From Mycetocola manganoxydans (lineage in GTDB: Bacteria; Actinomycetota; Actinomycetes; Actinomycetales; Microbacteriaceae), in contig NZ_RCUV01000024.1 of assembly GCF_003667545.1 (NCBI RefSeq), positions 1 to 33,027 of the forward strand: 33,027 nt of DNA, read 5' to 3'. Under the pieces are notes generated by a model. It was given only the letters and a program-made list of their open reading frames with translations. It had not been told where the DNA came from and did no database searches. Both the position numbers and the translations under genes were made by a program. Below, one piece after another: positions 24,642 to 32,997 of this stretch (positions are counted from its first letter, which is position 1; each line of letters opens with the position of its first letter).

Positions 24642-24664
24642 CCGCGGCCCAACCGGGCCTGCGG
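24642..24664 (+). promoter_or_regulatory. Hairpin in the nusG-rplK gap
   Basis: CCGCGGCCC (24642-24650) pairs with GGGCC plus GCGG (24655-24664) around an AACC loop, with one bulged T. It is 53 bases before rplK and could be a partial terminator that sets the ratio between nusG and the ribosomal protein genes, or part of the leader through which L1 regulates rplK-rplA. The sequence does not decide between these. Confidence 0.4.
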
Positions 24665-24716
24665 GAGAGCATCCGTCATTCGGCGGGAGCTCGAAACCCA
24701 ATAAGAAGGAAGAAAC

Positions 24717-25148
24717 ATGGCACCGAAGAAGAAGGTTACTGGTCTGATCAAACTTCAGATCAAGGCCGGCGCCGCCAACCCCGCCCCGCCCATCGGCCCG
24801 GCACTGGGTCAGCACGGCGTGAACATCATGGAATTCTGCAAGGCCTACAACGCCCAGACCGAAGCCCAGCGCGGAAACGTCATCCCGGTTGAGATCACCG
24901 TCTACGAGGACCGTTCGTTCACGTTCATCCTCAAGACCCCGCCGGCCGCTGAGCTCATCAAGAAGGCTGCAGGCGTTGCCAAGGGTTCAGGAACCCCGCA
25001 CACCGTCAAGGTCGCCAAGCTCACCAAGGACCAGGTCCGCGAAATCGCCGAGGTCAAGATGGCCGACCTCAACGCGAACGACATCGAGGCCGCCTCGAAG
25101 ATCATCGCCGGTACCGCTCGCTCCATGGGTATCACTACCGAGGCGTAA
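24717..25148 (+). CDS. rplK: 50S ribosomal protein L11
   Basis: L11 binds the GTPase-associated centre of 23S rRNA and forms the base of the L10/L12 stalk; it is also needed for stringent response signalling. The 143-residue protein shows [20 protein letters not shown] with the proline-rich [18 protein letters not shown] (about 21-38) and the C-terminal RNA-binding part ending [30 protein letters not shown] provides the ribosome-binding site. It is followed by rplA after 99 bp. Confidence 0.98.
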   Translation: MAPKKKVTGLIKLQIKAGAANPAPPIGPALGQHGVNIMEFCKAYNAQTEAQRGNVIPVEITVYEDRSFTFILKTPPAAELIKKAAGVAKGSGTPHTVKVAKLTKDQVREIAEVKMADLNANDIEAASKIIAGTARSMGITTEA

Positions 25149-25247
25149 GCCTTCCCAGGCAGTGGGCACCGCTCACGACCTTCAGATTTATACGTGGCAG
25201 CGCCGGCCAGGCGCAAATGACCACATTCTCGAATTGGAGAAATTCAC

Positions 25248-25937
25248 ATGGCACAGAAGTCAAAGGCCTACCGGGCCGCCGCCGAGAAAATCGGCACCGA
25301 CAAGGTTTACTCGGCACAGGAGGCAGTCGCCCTCGCCAAGGAGACCGGTTCGGCCAAGTTCGACTCGACCGTTGAGGTTGCCCTCAAGCTCGGCGTCGAC
25401 CCCCGCAAGGCAGACCAGATGGTCCGCGGAACGGTGATTCTTCCCCACGGCACCGGTAAGACCGCCCGCGTCATCGTTTTCGCAACGGGCCCGGCAGCAG
25501 AAGCCGCAATCGCGGCAGGCGCTGACGAGGTCGGTGGCGACGAGCTCATCGAGAAGGTGGCCGCCGGCTACACCTCGTTCGACTCCGCTGTCTCGACCCC
25601 GGAGCTCATGGGCAAGGTCGGTCGCCTCGGAAAGGTCCTCGGACCCCGTGGCCTCATGCCGAACCCGAAGACCGGCACCGTGACGCCTGACGTCGCCAAG
25701 GCCGTCAACGAGATCAAGGGTGGAAAGATCGAGTTCCGCGTCGACAAGCACTCCAACGTGCACTTCGTCGTGGGCAAGGCGTCCTTCGCTCCCGAGCAGC
25801 TCAACGAGAACATCCAGTCTGCTCTCGAAGAGGTCAACCGCCTCAAGCCGTCCTCCTCGAAGGGCCGGTACATCCTCAAGGGAACCGTCTCGACCACCTT
25901 CGGTCCCGGCATCCCGATGGACATCAACAGCATCTAG
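25248..25937 (+). CDS. rplA: 50S ribosomal protein L1
   Basis: L1 forms the mobile stalk near the ribosomal E site and usually represses its own operon by binding the mRNA. The 229-residue protein is full length and has the family core [20 protein letters not shown] (about 123-142) and the end [20 protein letters not shown]. The ATG follows TTGGAGAAATTC. The ribosome-binding GGAG is framed by GAATT and AATTC at 25230-25244, which could form a short hairpin over it. No rplJ-rplL follows; separation of those genes is normal in actinobacteria. Confidence 0.98.
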   Translation: MAQKSKAYRAAAEKIGTDKVYSAQEAVALAKETGSAKFDSTVEVALKLGVDPRKADQMVRGTVILPHGTGKTARVIVFATGPAAEAAIAAGADEVGGDELIEKVAAGYTSFDSAVSTPELMGKVGRLGKVLGPRGLMPNPKTGTVTPDVAKAVNEIKGGKIEFRVDKHSNVHFVVGKASFAPEQLNENIQSALEEVNRLKPSSSKGRYILKGTVSTTFGPGIPMDINSI

Positions 25938-25953
25938 TTCCTCGCGAACGAAA

Positions 25954-25986
25954 CACAAGGCCCCGCGGTTCTCGCGGGGCCTTGTG
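25954..25986 (+). terminator. Terminator after rplA
   Basis: CACAAGGCCCCGCG (25954-25967) and CGCGGGGCCTTGTG (25973-25986) form a perfect 14-bp stem with a GTTCT loop, 17 bases after the rplA stop. It ends the ribosomal protein operon and separates it from the leaderless GNAT gene. Confidence 0.88.
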
Positions 25987-26002
25987 CGTTGCCGCTCCGC
26001 TC

Positions 26003-26008
26003 TAAACT
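26003..26008 (+). promoter_or_regulatory. -10 box for a leaderless acetyltransferase transcript
   Basis: TAAACT lies six bases before the GTG start at 26015, the spacing expected when transcription starts on the start codon. There is no other ribosome-binding site. Confidence 0.55.
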
Positions 26009-26014
26009 GGCGAG

Positions 26015-26545
26015 GTGACGATCACGGTGAGACAGGCAACGACCACGGATGCCGCGAGGCTGGCCGAGCTCGCGGAGATCACCTTCCCGCTCGCGTGCCC
26101 TCCAGGCAGCGATCCCGAGAACATTGCGGCGTTCATCGCGACCCATCTGAGCCCTGAGCGATTCGCCGGATACCTGAGCGATGACGGCAGGCGGATCCTG
26201 GTGGCCGAGGACGACACCGGAATGTGTGGATACACGATGCTCGTGCTCGGGGAACCCTCGGACACGGATGTCGCCTCTGCGCTGACCATCCGCCCGACGA
26301 TCGAACTGAGCAAGGTCTACGTTCTCGCCGGTTCGCACGGGCGCGGAGTGTCCGCTCCGCTCATTGCGGCTACCCTCGATGCCGCTGCGGAGACTCAGGC
26401 AGCGGGGATCTGGCTCGGCGTCAACGATCAGAACGCTCGCGCTGTGCGGTTCTACGAGAAGAGCGGCTTCCGGATCGTCGGGAGAAAAACGTTCCAGCTC
26501 GGCTCGGGACTCGAGAACGACTTCGTGATGGAACGCCGGTTGTGA
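26015..26545 (+). CDS. GNAT-family N-acetyltransferase
   Basis: This 176-residue protein is a single GNAT domain. The acetyl-CoA motif reads LAGSHGRGVSAPLIAATLD (about 106-124), preceded by the beta-4 strand IELSKVYV, and followed by GVNDQNARAVRFYEKSGFRIVG, the classic end of the domain, and by NDFVMERRL. It resembles the ribosomal-protein-alanine or polyamine acetyltransferase type, but no substrate can be assigned. The GTG start is supported by the leaderless promoter just upstream. It converges with the alcohol dehydrogenase gene, only two bases separating the stop codons. Confidence 0.88.
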   Translation: MTITVRQATTTDAARLAELAEITFPLACPPGSDPENIAAFIATHLSPERFAGYLSDDGRRILVAEDDTGMCGYTMLVLGEPSDTDVASALTIRPTIELSKVYVLAGSHGRGVSAPLIAATLDAAAETQAAGIWLGVNDQNARAVRFYEKSGFRIVGRKTFQLGSGLENDFVMERRL

Positions 26546-26547
26546 GT

Positions 26548-27558
26548 TCAGCGACCCGGTACCGTGAGCACGATCTTGCCGCGCGTGTGCCCGGCCTCGA
26601 GAGCGCGGTGCGCGGCCGCGACGTCTGACAGGTCGAAGACCTGATCGACGAAGACCCGCACGTCGCGAGACTCGAGCAGCCTGCTGATCGTCGACAGGGT
26701 GTCGCCGTCCGGCGCGACCTTGTACGTCGTCGCACGTACGCCGGCTGTCGCCGCTTCGTCGAGGAACGTCGGCCAGCTGCCGGTCGGCGCGTTCACGATG
26801 AGCCCGCCCGGCGTCAACACCGAGAGCGAACGTGACCCGGTGTTGTCGTGCACGTTGCCGATGAGATCGATGACGACGTCGATGTCGCCCGTCTCGTCCT
26901 CGAAGCGGGTCGCGGTGTAGTCGATGACCTCGGATGCCCCGAGCTCGCGAAGCCAGTCCTGGTTGCGTGACGACCCCGTTGCGATGACATGCGCTCCGAA
27001 ATAGCGGGCGAACTGCACAGCGAAGTGACCGACACCTCCGCTGCCCGCGTGGATCAGCATCCGCTGGCCCTGGTGAGCCTTCGCGACGTCGACGACCATT
27101 CCCCATGCAGTGAGCGCGGCGAGCGGGACCCCTGCTGCCTCGACGTGGGACAGGTTCGCGGGTTTGCGGGCGAGCGAGAGGCTCGGCACCGCAACGTACT
27201 GGGCGTAGCTGCCGGGCAAACGCGGTACGCCGACCATGCCGTACACCTCGGTGCCCGGTGAGAGCGGATGCGCTTCATAGGGGGACTTCACGACGATCCC
27301 GCTGAAATCGTTGCCGAGGATGGCTGGGTAGCTCAGCCCGGCAGCGACCCCCTTGCCCGACCGGGTCTTCGCGTCGATCGGGTTGATCCCCGCAGCGACG
27401 ACCTTCACCACGAACTCGGACACGAACGGCGCTGGTGGCGCCACCGTATCCAGATGGAATACGTCCGCGTCGCCCGGACCGTCGATCATCGCTGCCAGCA
27501 TCGATTCGGGGACGCTCAGGTCGGGTGCGTCAGGAAACTCGTCTCTCGTCGCCGTCAT
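26548..27558 (-). CDS. Zinc-independent quinone oxidoreductase/alcohol dehydrogenase (MDR superfamily)
   Basis: This 336-residue protein belongs to the medium-chain dehydrogenase superfamily, quinone oxidoreductase branch. An N-terminal GroES-like domain (VVAAGINPIDAKTRSGKG near 57-74; GNDFSGIVV) is followed by a Rossmann domain with AGSGGVGHFAVQFARYFGAH near 160. The cysteine/histidine zinc ligands of true alcohol dehydrogenases are absent, so an NADPH-dependent enone or quinone reductase is expected. The ATG at 27556-27558 is preceded by CAGACT six bases upstream, a degenerate -10 box, suggesting a leaderless transcript. The gene stands alone. Confidence 0.87.
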   Translation of the reverse strand: MTATRDEFPDAPDLSVPESMLAAMIDGPGDADVFHLDTVAPPAPFVSEFVVKVVAAGINPIDAKTRSGKGVAAGLSYPAILGNDFSGIVVKSPYEAHPLSPGTEVYGMVGVPRLPGSYAQYVAVPSLSLARKPANLSHVEAAGVPLAALTAWGMVVDVAKAHQGQRMLIHAGSGGVGHFAVQFARYFGAHVIATGSSRNQDWLRELGASEVIDYTATRFEDETGDIDVVIDLIGNVHDNTGSRSLSVLTPGGLIVNAPTGSWPTFLDEAATAGVRATTYKVAPDGDTLSTISRLLESRDVRVFVDQVFDLSDVAAAHRALEAGHTRGKIVLTVPGR

Positions 27559-27706
27559 GTCCCGAGTCTGCCACGTCAGCCAGACGCCTTCACGCATGAT
27601 TTCCCCCCGTTGCTGCGGCCATGACTCCCAGCTAACCCGGGCAATGAGTCAGCGGTGTTACGGCGCCGTTCCCGCATGGAGAAAAGTTGGGCGCAACACC
27701 AACGAC

Positions 27707-28339
27707 CTACGGGATGTCGTACGGGTCGTCGTGGACGAGGTAGCGCGACGGCGGGCGGGTGGTGCGGCGGTGCAGCTCGTCGATGAGGTTGTTGGCGAGT
27801 CCGACGAGTTTGCCGATCTCGCGATCGTCGCGTTCGACCCAGCGGCAGTTGGGTTCGTCGTCGACCGGGATGAAGTTGCTGTGTTCCTCCCACACCACGA
27901 GGGTGCGTTCGGCGCCCAGCACGTATTGCTGCCACCAGATCTGGCGCAGATAGTTGCGCGGCACCGACCGCCACGCCTTTGTCGTCGTCTTGATCTCGGC
28001 CAGGACGAGAGCGCCGGATGCCGTTACCGCCAGTCCATCGGGAGTGGCCAGATGGCGTCGCTCGATTTCGGCATGGAAGAGAGCCGATGACGGTGCTATG
28101 CCATGGGTGGCAGCGACCCAGCTGGCGATCTCGGGTTCGCGCGCGCGACCGTGGTCGGTAAAGCGGTTGCCGGAGAAGCCGGGTCCGCCCCCCAGTTTCT
28201 CAGTCGCGACGGCGTCGATGGCCGCAGGACCGGAGAGCCGGGCGACATCCGTCGCCGTGATGCCACGGGATCGAGCCCTGAGCCATGCCACCCTGTCCGT
28301 CGAGTCGGCGACCAGTCGGTCGAGGTAGGTGGATGGCAC
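27707..28339 (-). CDS. YqaJ-type (phage-recombinase-like) nuclease
   Basis: This 210-residue protein matches the YqaJ/lambda-exonuclease-like family of the PD-(D/E)XK superfamily. Typical segments are WLRARSRGITATDVARLSG (start), DHGRAREPEIASWV, and the catalytic core PDGLAVTASGALVLAEIKTT followed by RQIWWQQYVLG. The PD and EIK residues are retained, so nuclease activity is expected. The GTG at 28337-28339, four bases after the oxidoreductase stop, gives VPSTYLDRLV. Such proteins are usually phage-borne and work with a single-strand annealing protein, but none is present, and the gene has the same base composition as its neighbours. Its cellular role is open. Confidence 0.82.
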   Translation of the reverse strand: MPSTYLDRLVADSTDRVAWLRARSRGITATDVARLSGPAAIDAVATEKLGGGPGFSGNRFTDHGRAREPEIASWVAATHGIAPSSALFHAEIERRHLATPDGLAVTASGALVLAEIKTTTKAWRSVPRNYLRQIWWQQYVLGAERTLVVWEEHSNFIPVDDEPNCRWVERDDREIGKLVGLANNLIDELHRRTTRPPSRYLVHDDPYDIP

Positions 28340-28343
28340 CCCT

Positions 28344-29390
28344 CTATTGTGCCTCGCTCCCGACGACACGCCCGCCAGCACTGATCTGTCGGCGTGCCTC
28401 GTCGAGAACGGTCAGGACCGACAGCGTCTCGTCAAGGGAATGCAGGGGCGACTCGGTGTGGCCATCCGAGATGTAGCGGGCGACGGCGGCAGCCTGATAG
28501 CTGAGTCCCTCGCGCCAGACGAGACCGGAGGTGTCGTCGTAGCGGACGGCATCCGCCCCAGCCGGCGAGAAGGTGAACCCACCCGGGCCGACGAACACCC
28601 GGTCGATGGTCAGCCGGCCGCCGGTGCCGGAGATGCTCGCCGTGTTCGGGGTGTCGGCGAGAAGCGTCGTCGACAGCAGCGCTTGTGCCCCTGTCGCCGT
28701 CTCGAGCAGCAGCGACGACTGGACGTCGACGCCGGTGGGCGAGAGCAGCCCCTGCGCGGTGACCGACGAGAAAGCGCCGAGCGCGAAGGATGCCGTGGAC
28801 ACGAGGTAGACGCCGAGATCGAGCAGCGCACCGCCGCCGAGCGCGGGGTTGAAGAATCGGGATTCCGGGTCGTACGGTGCGCGGAACCCATAGTCCGCGC
28901 TGAACAACCTCACGTCGCCGAGTGCGCCGTCGGTGAGCAGTTGCCGGATCACGTCGAACTTCGGCAGGTATTTCGACCACATCGCTTCCATCGCGAAGAC
29001 ACCAGCGGCACGGGCAGCGTTCACCACGAGGGCGGCGTCCGCGGCGCTCGTCGCCATCGGCTTCTCGACGAGGACGTGCTTCCCAGCGGCGATCGCGTCG
29101 AGGGCGAGGCGCACGTGTTCCGTGTGCGGGACCGCGATGTAGACGACGTCGATGTCCGGGTCGGCGAAGAGGTCGTCATGGCTGCCGTACGAACGACGGA
29201 TGCCGTTGGCCGCGGCAAACTGCGACGCACGGTCCGCTGACCGGGAGGACACGGCGACGACGTTCTGACTCGTATGGGTCAGGACCGCACGGGTGAAGTC
29301 CGTGGCGATGCCGCCTGGCCCGACGATGCCCCATCTCAACGCCGGAGCGTTCTGCGGGTCGGGGAATCGAGGAGTCGGGAGCGTCGTCAT
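28344..29390 (-). CDS. Gfo/Idh/MocA-family oxidoreductase
   Basis: This 348-residue enzyme has an N-terminal NAD(P)-binding domain (RWGIVGPGGIATDFTRAV, about 19-36; VYIAVPHTEHV; HVLVEKPM with the conserved EKP at about 113-115) and a C-terminal sheet domain with GGGALLDLGVYLVS, holding the DxxxY-type motif. The family oxidises or reduces sugars, inositols and trans-dihydrodiols; the closest look is to the dimeric dihydrodiol/D-xylose dehydrogenase group. The substrate is unknown. It lies 32 bp behind the thioredoxin-like gene and four bases ahead of the YqaJ gene on the same strand. Confidence 0.88.
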   Translation of the reverse strand: MTTLPTPRFPDPQNAPALRWGIVGPGGIATDFTRAVLTHTSQNVVAVSSRSADRASQFAAANGIRRSYGSHDDLFADPDIDVVYIAVPHTEHVRLALDAIAAGKHVLVEKPMATSAADAALVVNAARAAGVFAMEAMWSKYLPKFDVIRQLLTDGALGDVRLFSADYGFRAPYDPESRFFNPALGGGALLDLGVYLVSTASFALGAFSSVTAQGLLSPTGVDVQSSLLLETATGAQALLSTTLLADTPNTASISGTGGRLTIDRVFVGPGGFTFSPAGADAVRYDDTSGLVWREGLSYQAAAVARYISDGHTESPLHSLDETLSVLTVLDEARRQISAGGRVVGSEAQ

Positions 29391-29422
29391 TGGCGGGGCC
29401 GATCTGCGCGTGCGCGTTGGGG

Positions 29423-29683
29423 TCAGAGGGCCTGGGCGGCCGCGGTGAGTACCTGGTTGAGGGTGGGAACGCCTGCGGCGCGGAACACTTCCGTGCCGTC
29501 GTCGGTGAGAACGACGACGGTCGGCGTCATGCGGATGCCGTCATCGGCAGCGACCGCGTTCTCGCGAGCCACGTCGCGTTCGATCACCGTCGCCTGCGGA
29601 ACCAGCCGGGCGGCATCCTCGAGCACGGAACGTGCCTGGGCGCACGGTGCGCAGAAAGCGGAGGTGTAGAGAACGAGCTGCAT
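29423..29683 (-). CDS. Small thioredoxin-fold protein with CAPC motif
   Basis: This 86-residue protein begins MQLVLYTSAFCAPCAQARSV with an active-site CAPC (C11/C14), and has the cis-proline segment RMTPTVVVL near residue 51 and the end AAGVPTLNQVLTAA. It is therefore a minimal cytoplasmic thioredoxin or glutaredoxin-like redox protein. The ATG at 29681-29683 is chosen because it gives the family start; the frame continues upstream without family similarity. It heads a three-gene minus-strand operon and is divergent, by 67 bp, from the epimerase gene. Confidence 0.85.
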   Translation of the reverse strand: MQLVLYTSAFCAPCAQARSVLEDAARLVPQATVIERDVARENAVAADDGIRMTPTVVVLTDDGTEVFRAAGVPTLNQVLTAAAQAL

Positions 29684-29750
29684 GCTCCAAGCCAACCACG
29701 TCTGGCGCAACCCTGTTCCCGCCGATCCGAAACTCGACCAGACTGAACGC

Positions 29751-30596
29751 ATGAGAATCGCAGTCACAGGGGGATCAGGCAAGCTCGGCCGCACCGTGGT
29801 CAGGGAACTTCGCGAGGCAGGGCTTGAGGTGATCAACCTTGATGCCACGGGAGAGCGGGGAAAGGGTTTCGTCCGCGTCGACCTCACCGACTACGGGCAG
29901 ACCCTCGACGCGCTCCTCGGCGTCGACGACCAGCACGATGGATTCGACGCCGTCGTGCACCTCGCCGCCATTCCGGCATCCGGTCTGGCGAGCAATGTCG
30001 CAACGTTCTCGAACAACATGCTCGCCACGTACAACGTTTTCTCGGCGGCCATTCGCGCCGGGATCCGCAACGTCGTGTACGCGTCGAGCGAGACCGTGCT
30101 CGGCCTGCCGTTCGACGTGCCACCGCCATACGTACCCGTCGATGAGGAGTACCCGGCCCGCCCGGAGAGCACGTACTCGCTCGTCAAGCACCTCGAGGAG
30201 CAGATGGCGATCGAGCTGGTGCGCTGGAACCCCGACCTCAAGATCGTCGCCCTCCGGTTCTCGAACGTGATGTACTCCGAGGACTACGCCGAGTTCCCGT
30301 CGTTCGACGAGAACGCCGCGAACCGCAAGTGGAACCTGTGGGGCTACATCGACGCGCGCGACGGTGCCCAGGCGGTGCTCCGTTCTCTCGAACTCGAGAG
30401 CGTCGGTTTCGACCGGTTCATCATCGCGGCGGCTGACACGGTGTCGAGCCGGCCGAACGCGGAACTTCTCGCGGAAGTGTTCCCCGACGTACCCGTGACG
30501 CGTGAGGTCGGCGAACACGACACTCTGCTGTCGATCGACAAGGCGCGGCGGATCCTCGACTACTCCCCGAAGCACAGCTGGCGCGACGGCGTCTGA
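29751..30596 (+). CDS. NAD-dependent epimerase/dehydratase
   Basis: This 281-residue extended SDR has the cofactor loop TGGSGKLG (6-13), VVHLAAIPASG (68-78), the active-site serine in VYASSETVLG and the pair Y142/K146 in STYSLVKHLEEQ. It resembles uronate dehydrogenase and nucleotide-sugar epimerase-like proteins of actinobacteria. The particular reaction (4-epimerisation or C1 oxidation) cannot be assigned. The ATG at 29751 has CAGACT six bases upstream, so the transcript may be leaderless. A strong hairpin follows the stop. Confidence 0.86.
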   Translation: MRIAVTGGSGKLGRTVVRELREAGLEVINLDATGERGKGFVRVDLTDYGQTLDALLGVDDQHDGFDAVVHLAAIPASGLASNVATFSNNMLATYNVFSAAIRAGIRNVVYASSETVLGLPFDVPPPYVPVDEEYPARPESTYSLVKHLEEQMAIELVRWNPDLKIVALRFSNVMYSEDYAEFPSFDENAANRKWNLWGYIDARDGAQAVLRSLELESVGFDRFIIAAADTVSSRPNAELLAEVFPDVPVTREVGEHDTLLSIDKARRILDYSPKHSWRDGV

Positions 30597-30609
30597 AACC
30601 GAGACTGCA

Positions 30610-30649
30610 GTAGTGGCCCGAAAACCTCGTCGCTTTTTCGGGCCACTAC
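30610..30649. terminator. Terminator hairpin after the epimerase gene
   Basis: A 15-bp perfect stem (GTAGTGGCCCGAAAA at 30610-30624, TTTTCGGGCCACTAC at 30635-30649) with a ten-base loop lies 14 bases after the stop. The A and T runs are inside the stem rather than after it, so it may be a mobile or REP-like palindrome used as a terminator. Confidence 0.6.
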
Positions 30650-30724
30650 CGGCATCTCGTGAAGTCGTCCCGGTCACCCAGCTGGTACATAGGGTTCTCA
30701 AAGGCTGATCCCCATACTGGGAAC

Positions 30725-31480
30725 GTGAGCACCTTTCTGTCCCCGACGTCCCAGCCCACAGCGGCCCTGCGCCGTGCCGACGGCAGTGCGATTCGGATCC
30801 TCGTCGTCGACGACGAAGCGAGCCTGACCGATCTGATGAAGATGGCCTTGAGGTACGAGGGCTGGGAGGTTCGCACCGCAGGAACGGGCCGCGCCGCGCT
30901 CGAGGTCGCCCGCGAATTCCGTCCGGATGCGATCGTTCTCGACATCATGCTCCCCGACCTCGACGGAATGAGCGTGCTGCGCCGGCTTCGCGGTGACGGC
31001 GACGACGTTCCCGTCCTGTTCCTCACCGCGAAGGATGCTCTCGACGAACGCATCGCGGGGCTGACCGCAGGGGGAGACGACTACGTCACCAAGCCGTTCA
31101 GTCTCGAAGAGGTCGTCGCCCGCCTGCGGAGCTTGATCCGCCGGTCGACGCTCACCGCAGCATCCGATGGACCGATACGAGCCGTCGGTGACCTCACCCT
31201 CGACGAAGACAGCCACGAGGTGACACGGGCCGGTGTGGCGATCGAGCTGACCGCGACCGAATACGAGTTGCTCCGGTTCCTCATGCGCAATCCGCGGCGG
31301 GTGCTGAGCAAGGCACAGATCCTCGACCGGGTGTGGAGTTACGACTTCGAGGGCAAGGCAAGCGTTGTCGAGCTGTACATCTCTTACCTGCGCAAGAAGA
31401 TCGACGCGGGCAGGGAGCCCATGATCCATACCGTCCGCGGTGCGGGCTACCTGCTCAAGCCAGCGGGGATCCCCGGGTGA
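30725..31480 (+). CDS. OmpR/PhoB-family response regulator
   Basis: This 251-residue DNA-binding response regulator has a receiver domain (about 23-140) with the acidic pocket D29/D30, the phospho-acceptor D73 in AIVLDIMLPDLDG, T101 and K123 in DDYVTKPF. A winged-helix output domain (about 155-248) follows, with TATEYELLRFLMRNP and RKKIDAGREPMIHTVRGAGYLL. It resembles the actinobacterial TcrA/PrrA-like regulators. The GTG at 30725 gives an unusual 22-residue lead before the receiver; a start nearer to it is possible but no better start codon is evident. It overlaps the kinase gene by four bases. Confidence 0.92.
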   Translation: MSTFLSPTSQPTAALRRADGSAIRILVVDDEASLTDLMKMALRYEGWEVRTAGTGRAALEVAREFRPDAIVLDIMLPDLDGMSVLRRLRGDGDDVPVLFLTAKDALDERIAGLTAGGDDYVTKPFSLEEVVARLRSLIRRSTLTAASDGPIRAVGDLTLDEDSHEVTRAGVAIELTATEYELLRFLMRNPRRVLSKAQILDRVWSYDFEGKASVVELYISYLRKKIDAGREPMIHTVRGAGYLLKPAGIPG

Positions 31481-32937
31481 ACCGGATGCCGTCGTGGACG
31501 CTCCGCAAACGGCTGGTCGTCGCCGTCGTGGCGCTGCTCGCGCTTGCGGCCATCGTGATCGGTGCGGCGAGCGTGCTGAGCGTCCGGGCGGTTTTGCTCG
31601 AGCGTGTCGACGGCCAGCTGGCGGCGGCGACCACTCGCTCCTCAGGAGCCGCGGATCTTCCGCGCACCGGGCAGCTTCCGTCCCCGTCCCGACCGGAGGC
31701 ACCCGACTTCATCGGGGCGCCCGGCCAGGCCGCAGGAACCCTGGGCGCGATCATCGACGGCGGAGTCGTGCGGTACGCCGGCTACACCGATGCGGCGGGC
31801 ACGCTGCTGCCACTGACCACCGAGCAGTTCTCCGAACTCCTGCCGCTGACGATCGGGGCGGATCCGGTGTCGCTGGACCTGCCGGGGCTCGGCAACTACC
31901 GCGTCGTCGCGGTCGACACCGGGGGAGGGGCCCTCGTCGTCGGGCTGCCTCTCGCTGACCTCGAGTTTTCGGTCGCCCAGCTGATCGCGGTGGTAACGGG
32001 GATCTCGCTCGGCGCGCTCGCCCTCGCCGGGGCTGCCGCATACGTCATCGTCCGGCTGGCTCTTCGTCCGCTCGACCGGGTCGCGCTCGCCGCATCCGAG
32101 GTGTCCGAACTTCCGCTCGATCGGGGCGAGGTGGCGCTCGCCGTTCGTGTGCCGGAGCAGGACGCGGACCCGGACACCGAGGTGGGCAGGGTCGGTGCGG
32201 CCATCAACAGGATGATCGGCCACGTTGCGAACGCGCTCACAGCGCGGCAGGCATCGGAGAACAAGGTGAGGACGTTCGTCTCAGACGCGAGCCACGAACT
32301 GCGTACGCCGCTCGCGTCGATCCGTGGTTACGCGGAACTCACCCGACGGTCGGGCGAGCGGCTCCCCGAGGATGCGACATACGCGCTGGGGCGAATCGAG
32401 TCCGAGGCCATCCGCATGACCACCATCGTCGAAGATCTCCTGCTGCTCGCGCGGCTCGACGAGGGCCGGGAGCTCGGGCGCGAGAGCGTCGACCTCGCGA
32501 TGCTCCTCGGCAACGCCGTCCGTGACGCGCGGACGTCATCGCCCGAACATCGGTGGGACCTGGAACTGCCCGAGGCATCCGTCGTCATCGCGGGAGATAC
32601 CCAGCGCCTGTTCCAGGTGGTCGCCAACCTCCTCGGGAACGCCCGCGTGCACACGCCGCCAGGCACCCGCGTCACCACGCGACTCGAAACGACCGAGACG
32701 GATGCCGTGATCACCGTTCTCGACAACGGTCCGGGAATCGACCCCTCCGTTCTCGACTCGGTGTTCGAACGGTTCGTTCGCGGCGATGAATCCCGCCAGC
32801 GTGCGTCGGGTGGCACAGGACTCGGGCTCGCCATCGTCGCCGGAGTCGTCGATGCGCACGGTGGATCGGTGTCGGTCGAATCCGGGCCAGGCCGCACGGC
32901 GTTCAGGGTGATCCTCCCGCGGTCGACGTTCGATTAG
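31477..32937 (+). CDS. Membrane sensor histidine kinase
   Basis: This 486-residue kinase is the partner of the response regulator. A first membrane helix (about 13-36) and a second (about 168-195) flank an extracytoplasmic sensor of about 130 residues with no recognised fold. A HAMP linker follows, then HisKA with the phospho-acceptor H273 in FVSDASHELRTPLASIRGYA, and an HATPase_c domain with N box NLLGNARVHTPPG, G1 DNGPGID and G2 GGTGLGLAIV. The GTG start shares four bases (GTGA) with the regulator stop; an ATG three codons on is the alternative. The stimulus and targets are not evident from the neighbours. Confidence 0.93.
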   Translation: MNRMPSWTLRKRLVVAVVALLALAAIVIGAASVLSVRAVLLERVDGQLAAATTRSSGAADLPRTGQLPSPSRPEAPDFIGAPGQAAGTLGAIIDGGVVRYAGYTDAAGTLLPLTTEQFSELLPLTIGADPVSLDLPGLGNYRVVAVDTGGGALVVGLPLADLEFSVAQLIAVVTGISLGALALAGAAAYVIVRLALRPLDRVALAASEVSELPLDRGEVALAVRVPEQDADPDTEVGRVGAAINRMIGHVANALTARQASENKVRTFVSDASHELRTPLASIRGYAELTRRSGERLPEDATYALGRIESEAIRMTTIVEDLLLLARLDEGRELGRESVDLAMLLGNAVRDARTSSPEHRWDLELPEASVVIAGDTQRLFQVVANLLGNARVHTPPGTRVTTRLETTETDAVITVLDNGPGIDPSVLDSVFERFVRGDESRQRASGGTGLGLAIVAGVVDAHGGSVSVESGPGRTAFRVILPRSTFD

Positions 32938-32950
32938 CAGTAAGAGCCCC

Positions 32951-32997
32951 GGCGGGTTCAAGGAAGTGACGCAACACCCTGATCTCAGGGAGTTGCT
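32951..32997 (+). mobile_element. Possible left end of an IS30-type insertion sequence
   Basis: After a few bases that look like half of a terminator (GAGCCCCGGCGGG), the sequence changes to GTTCAAGGAAGTGACGCAAC, which resembles terminal repeats of actinobacterial IS30 elements. It is followed by a 12-bp imperfect dyad, GCAACACCCTGA/TCAGGGAGTTGC at 32970-32995. The exact end of the element cannot be fixed because the other end lies outside the window. Confidence 0.4.
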
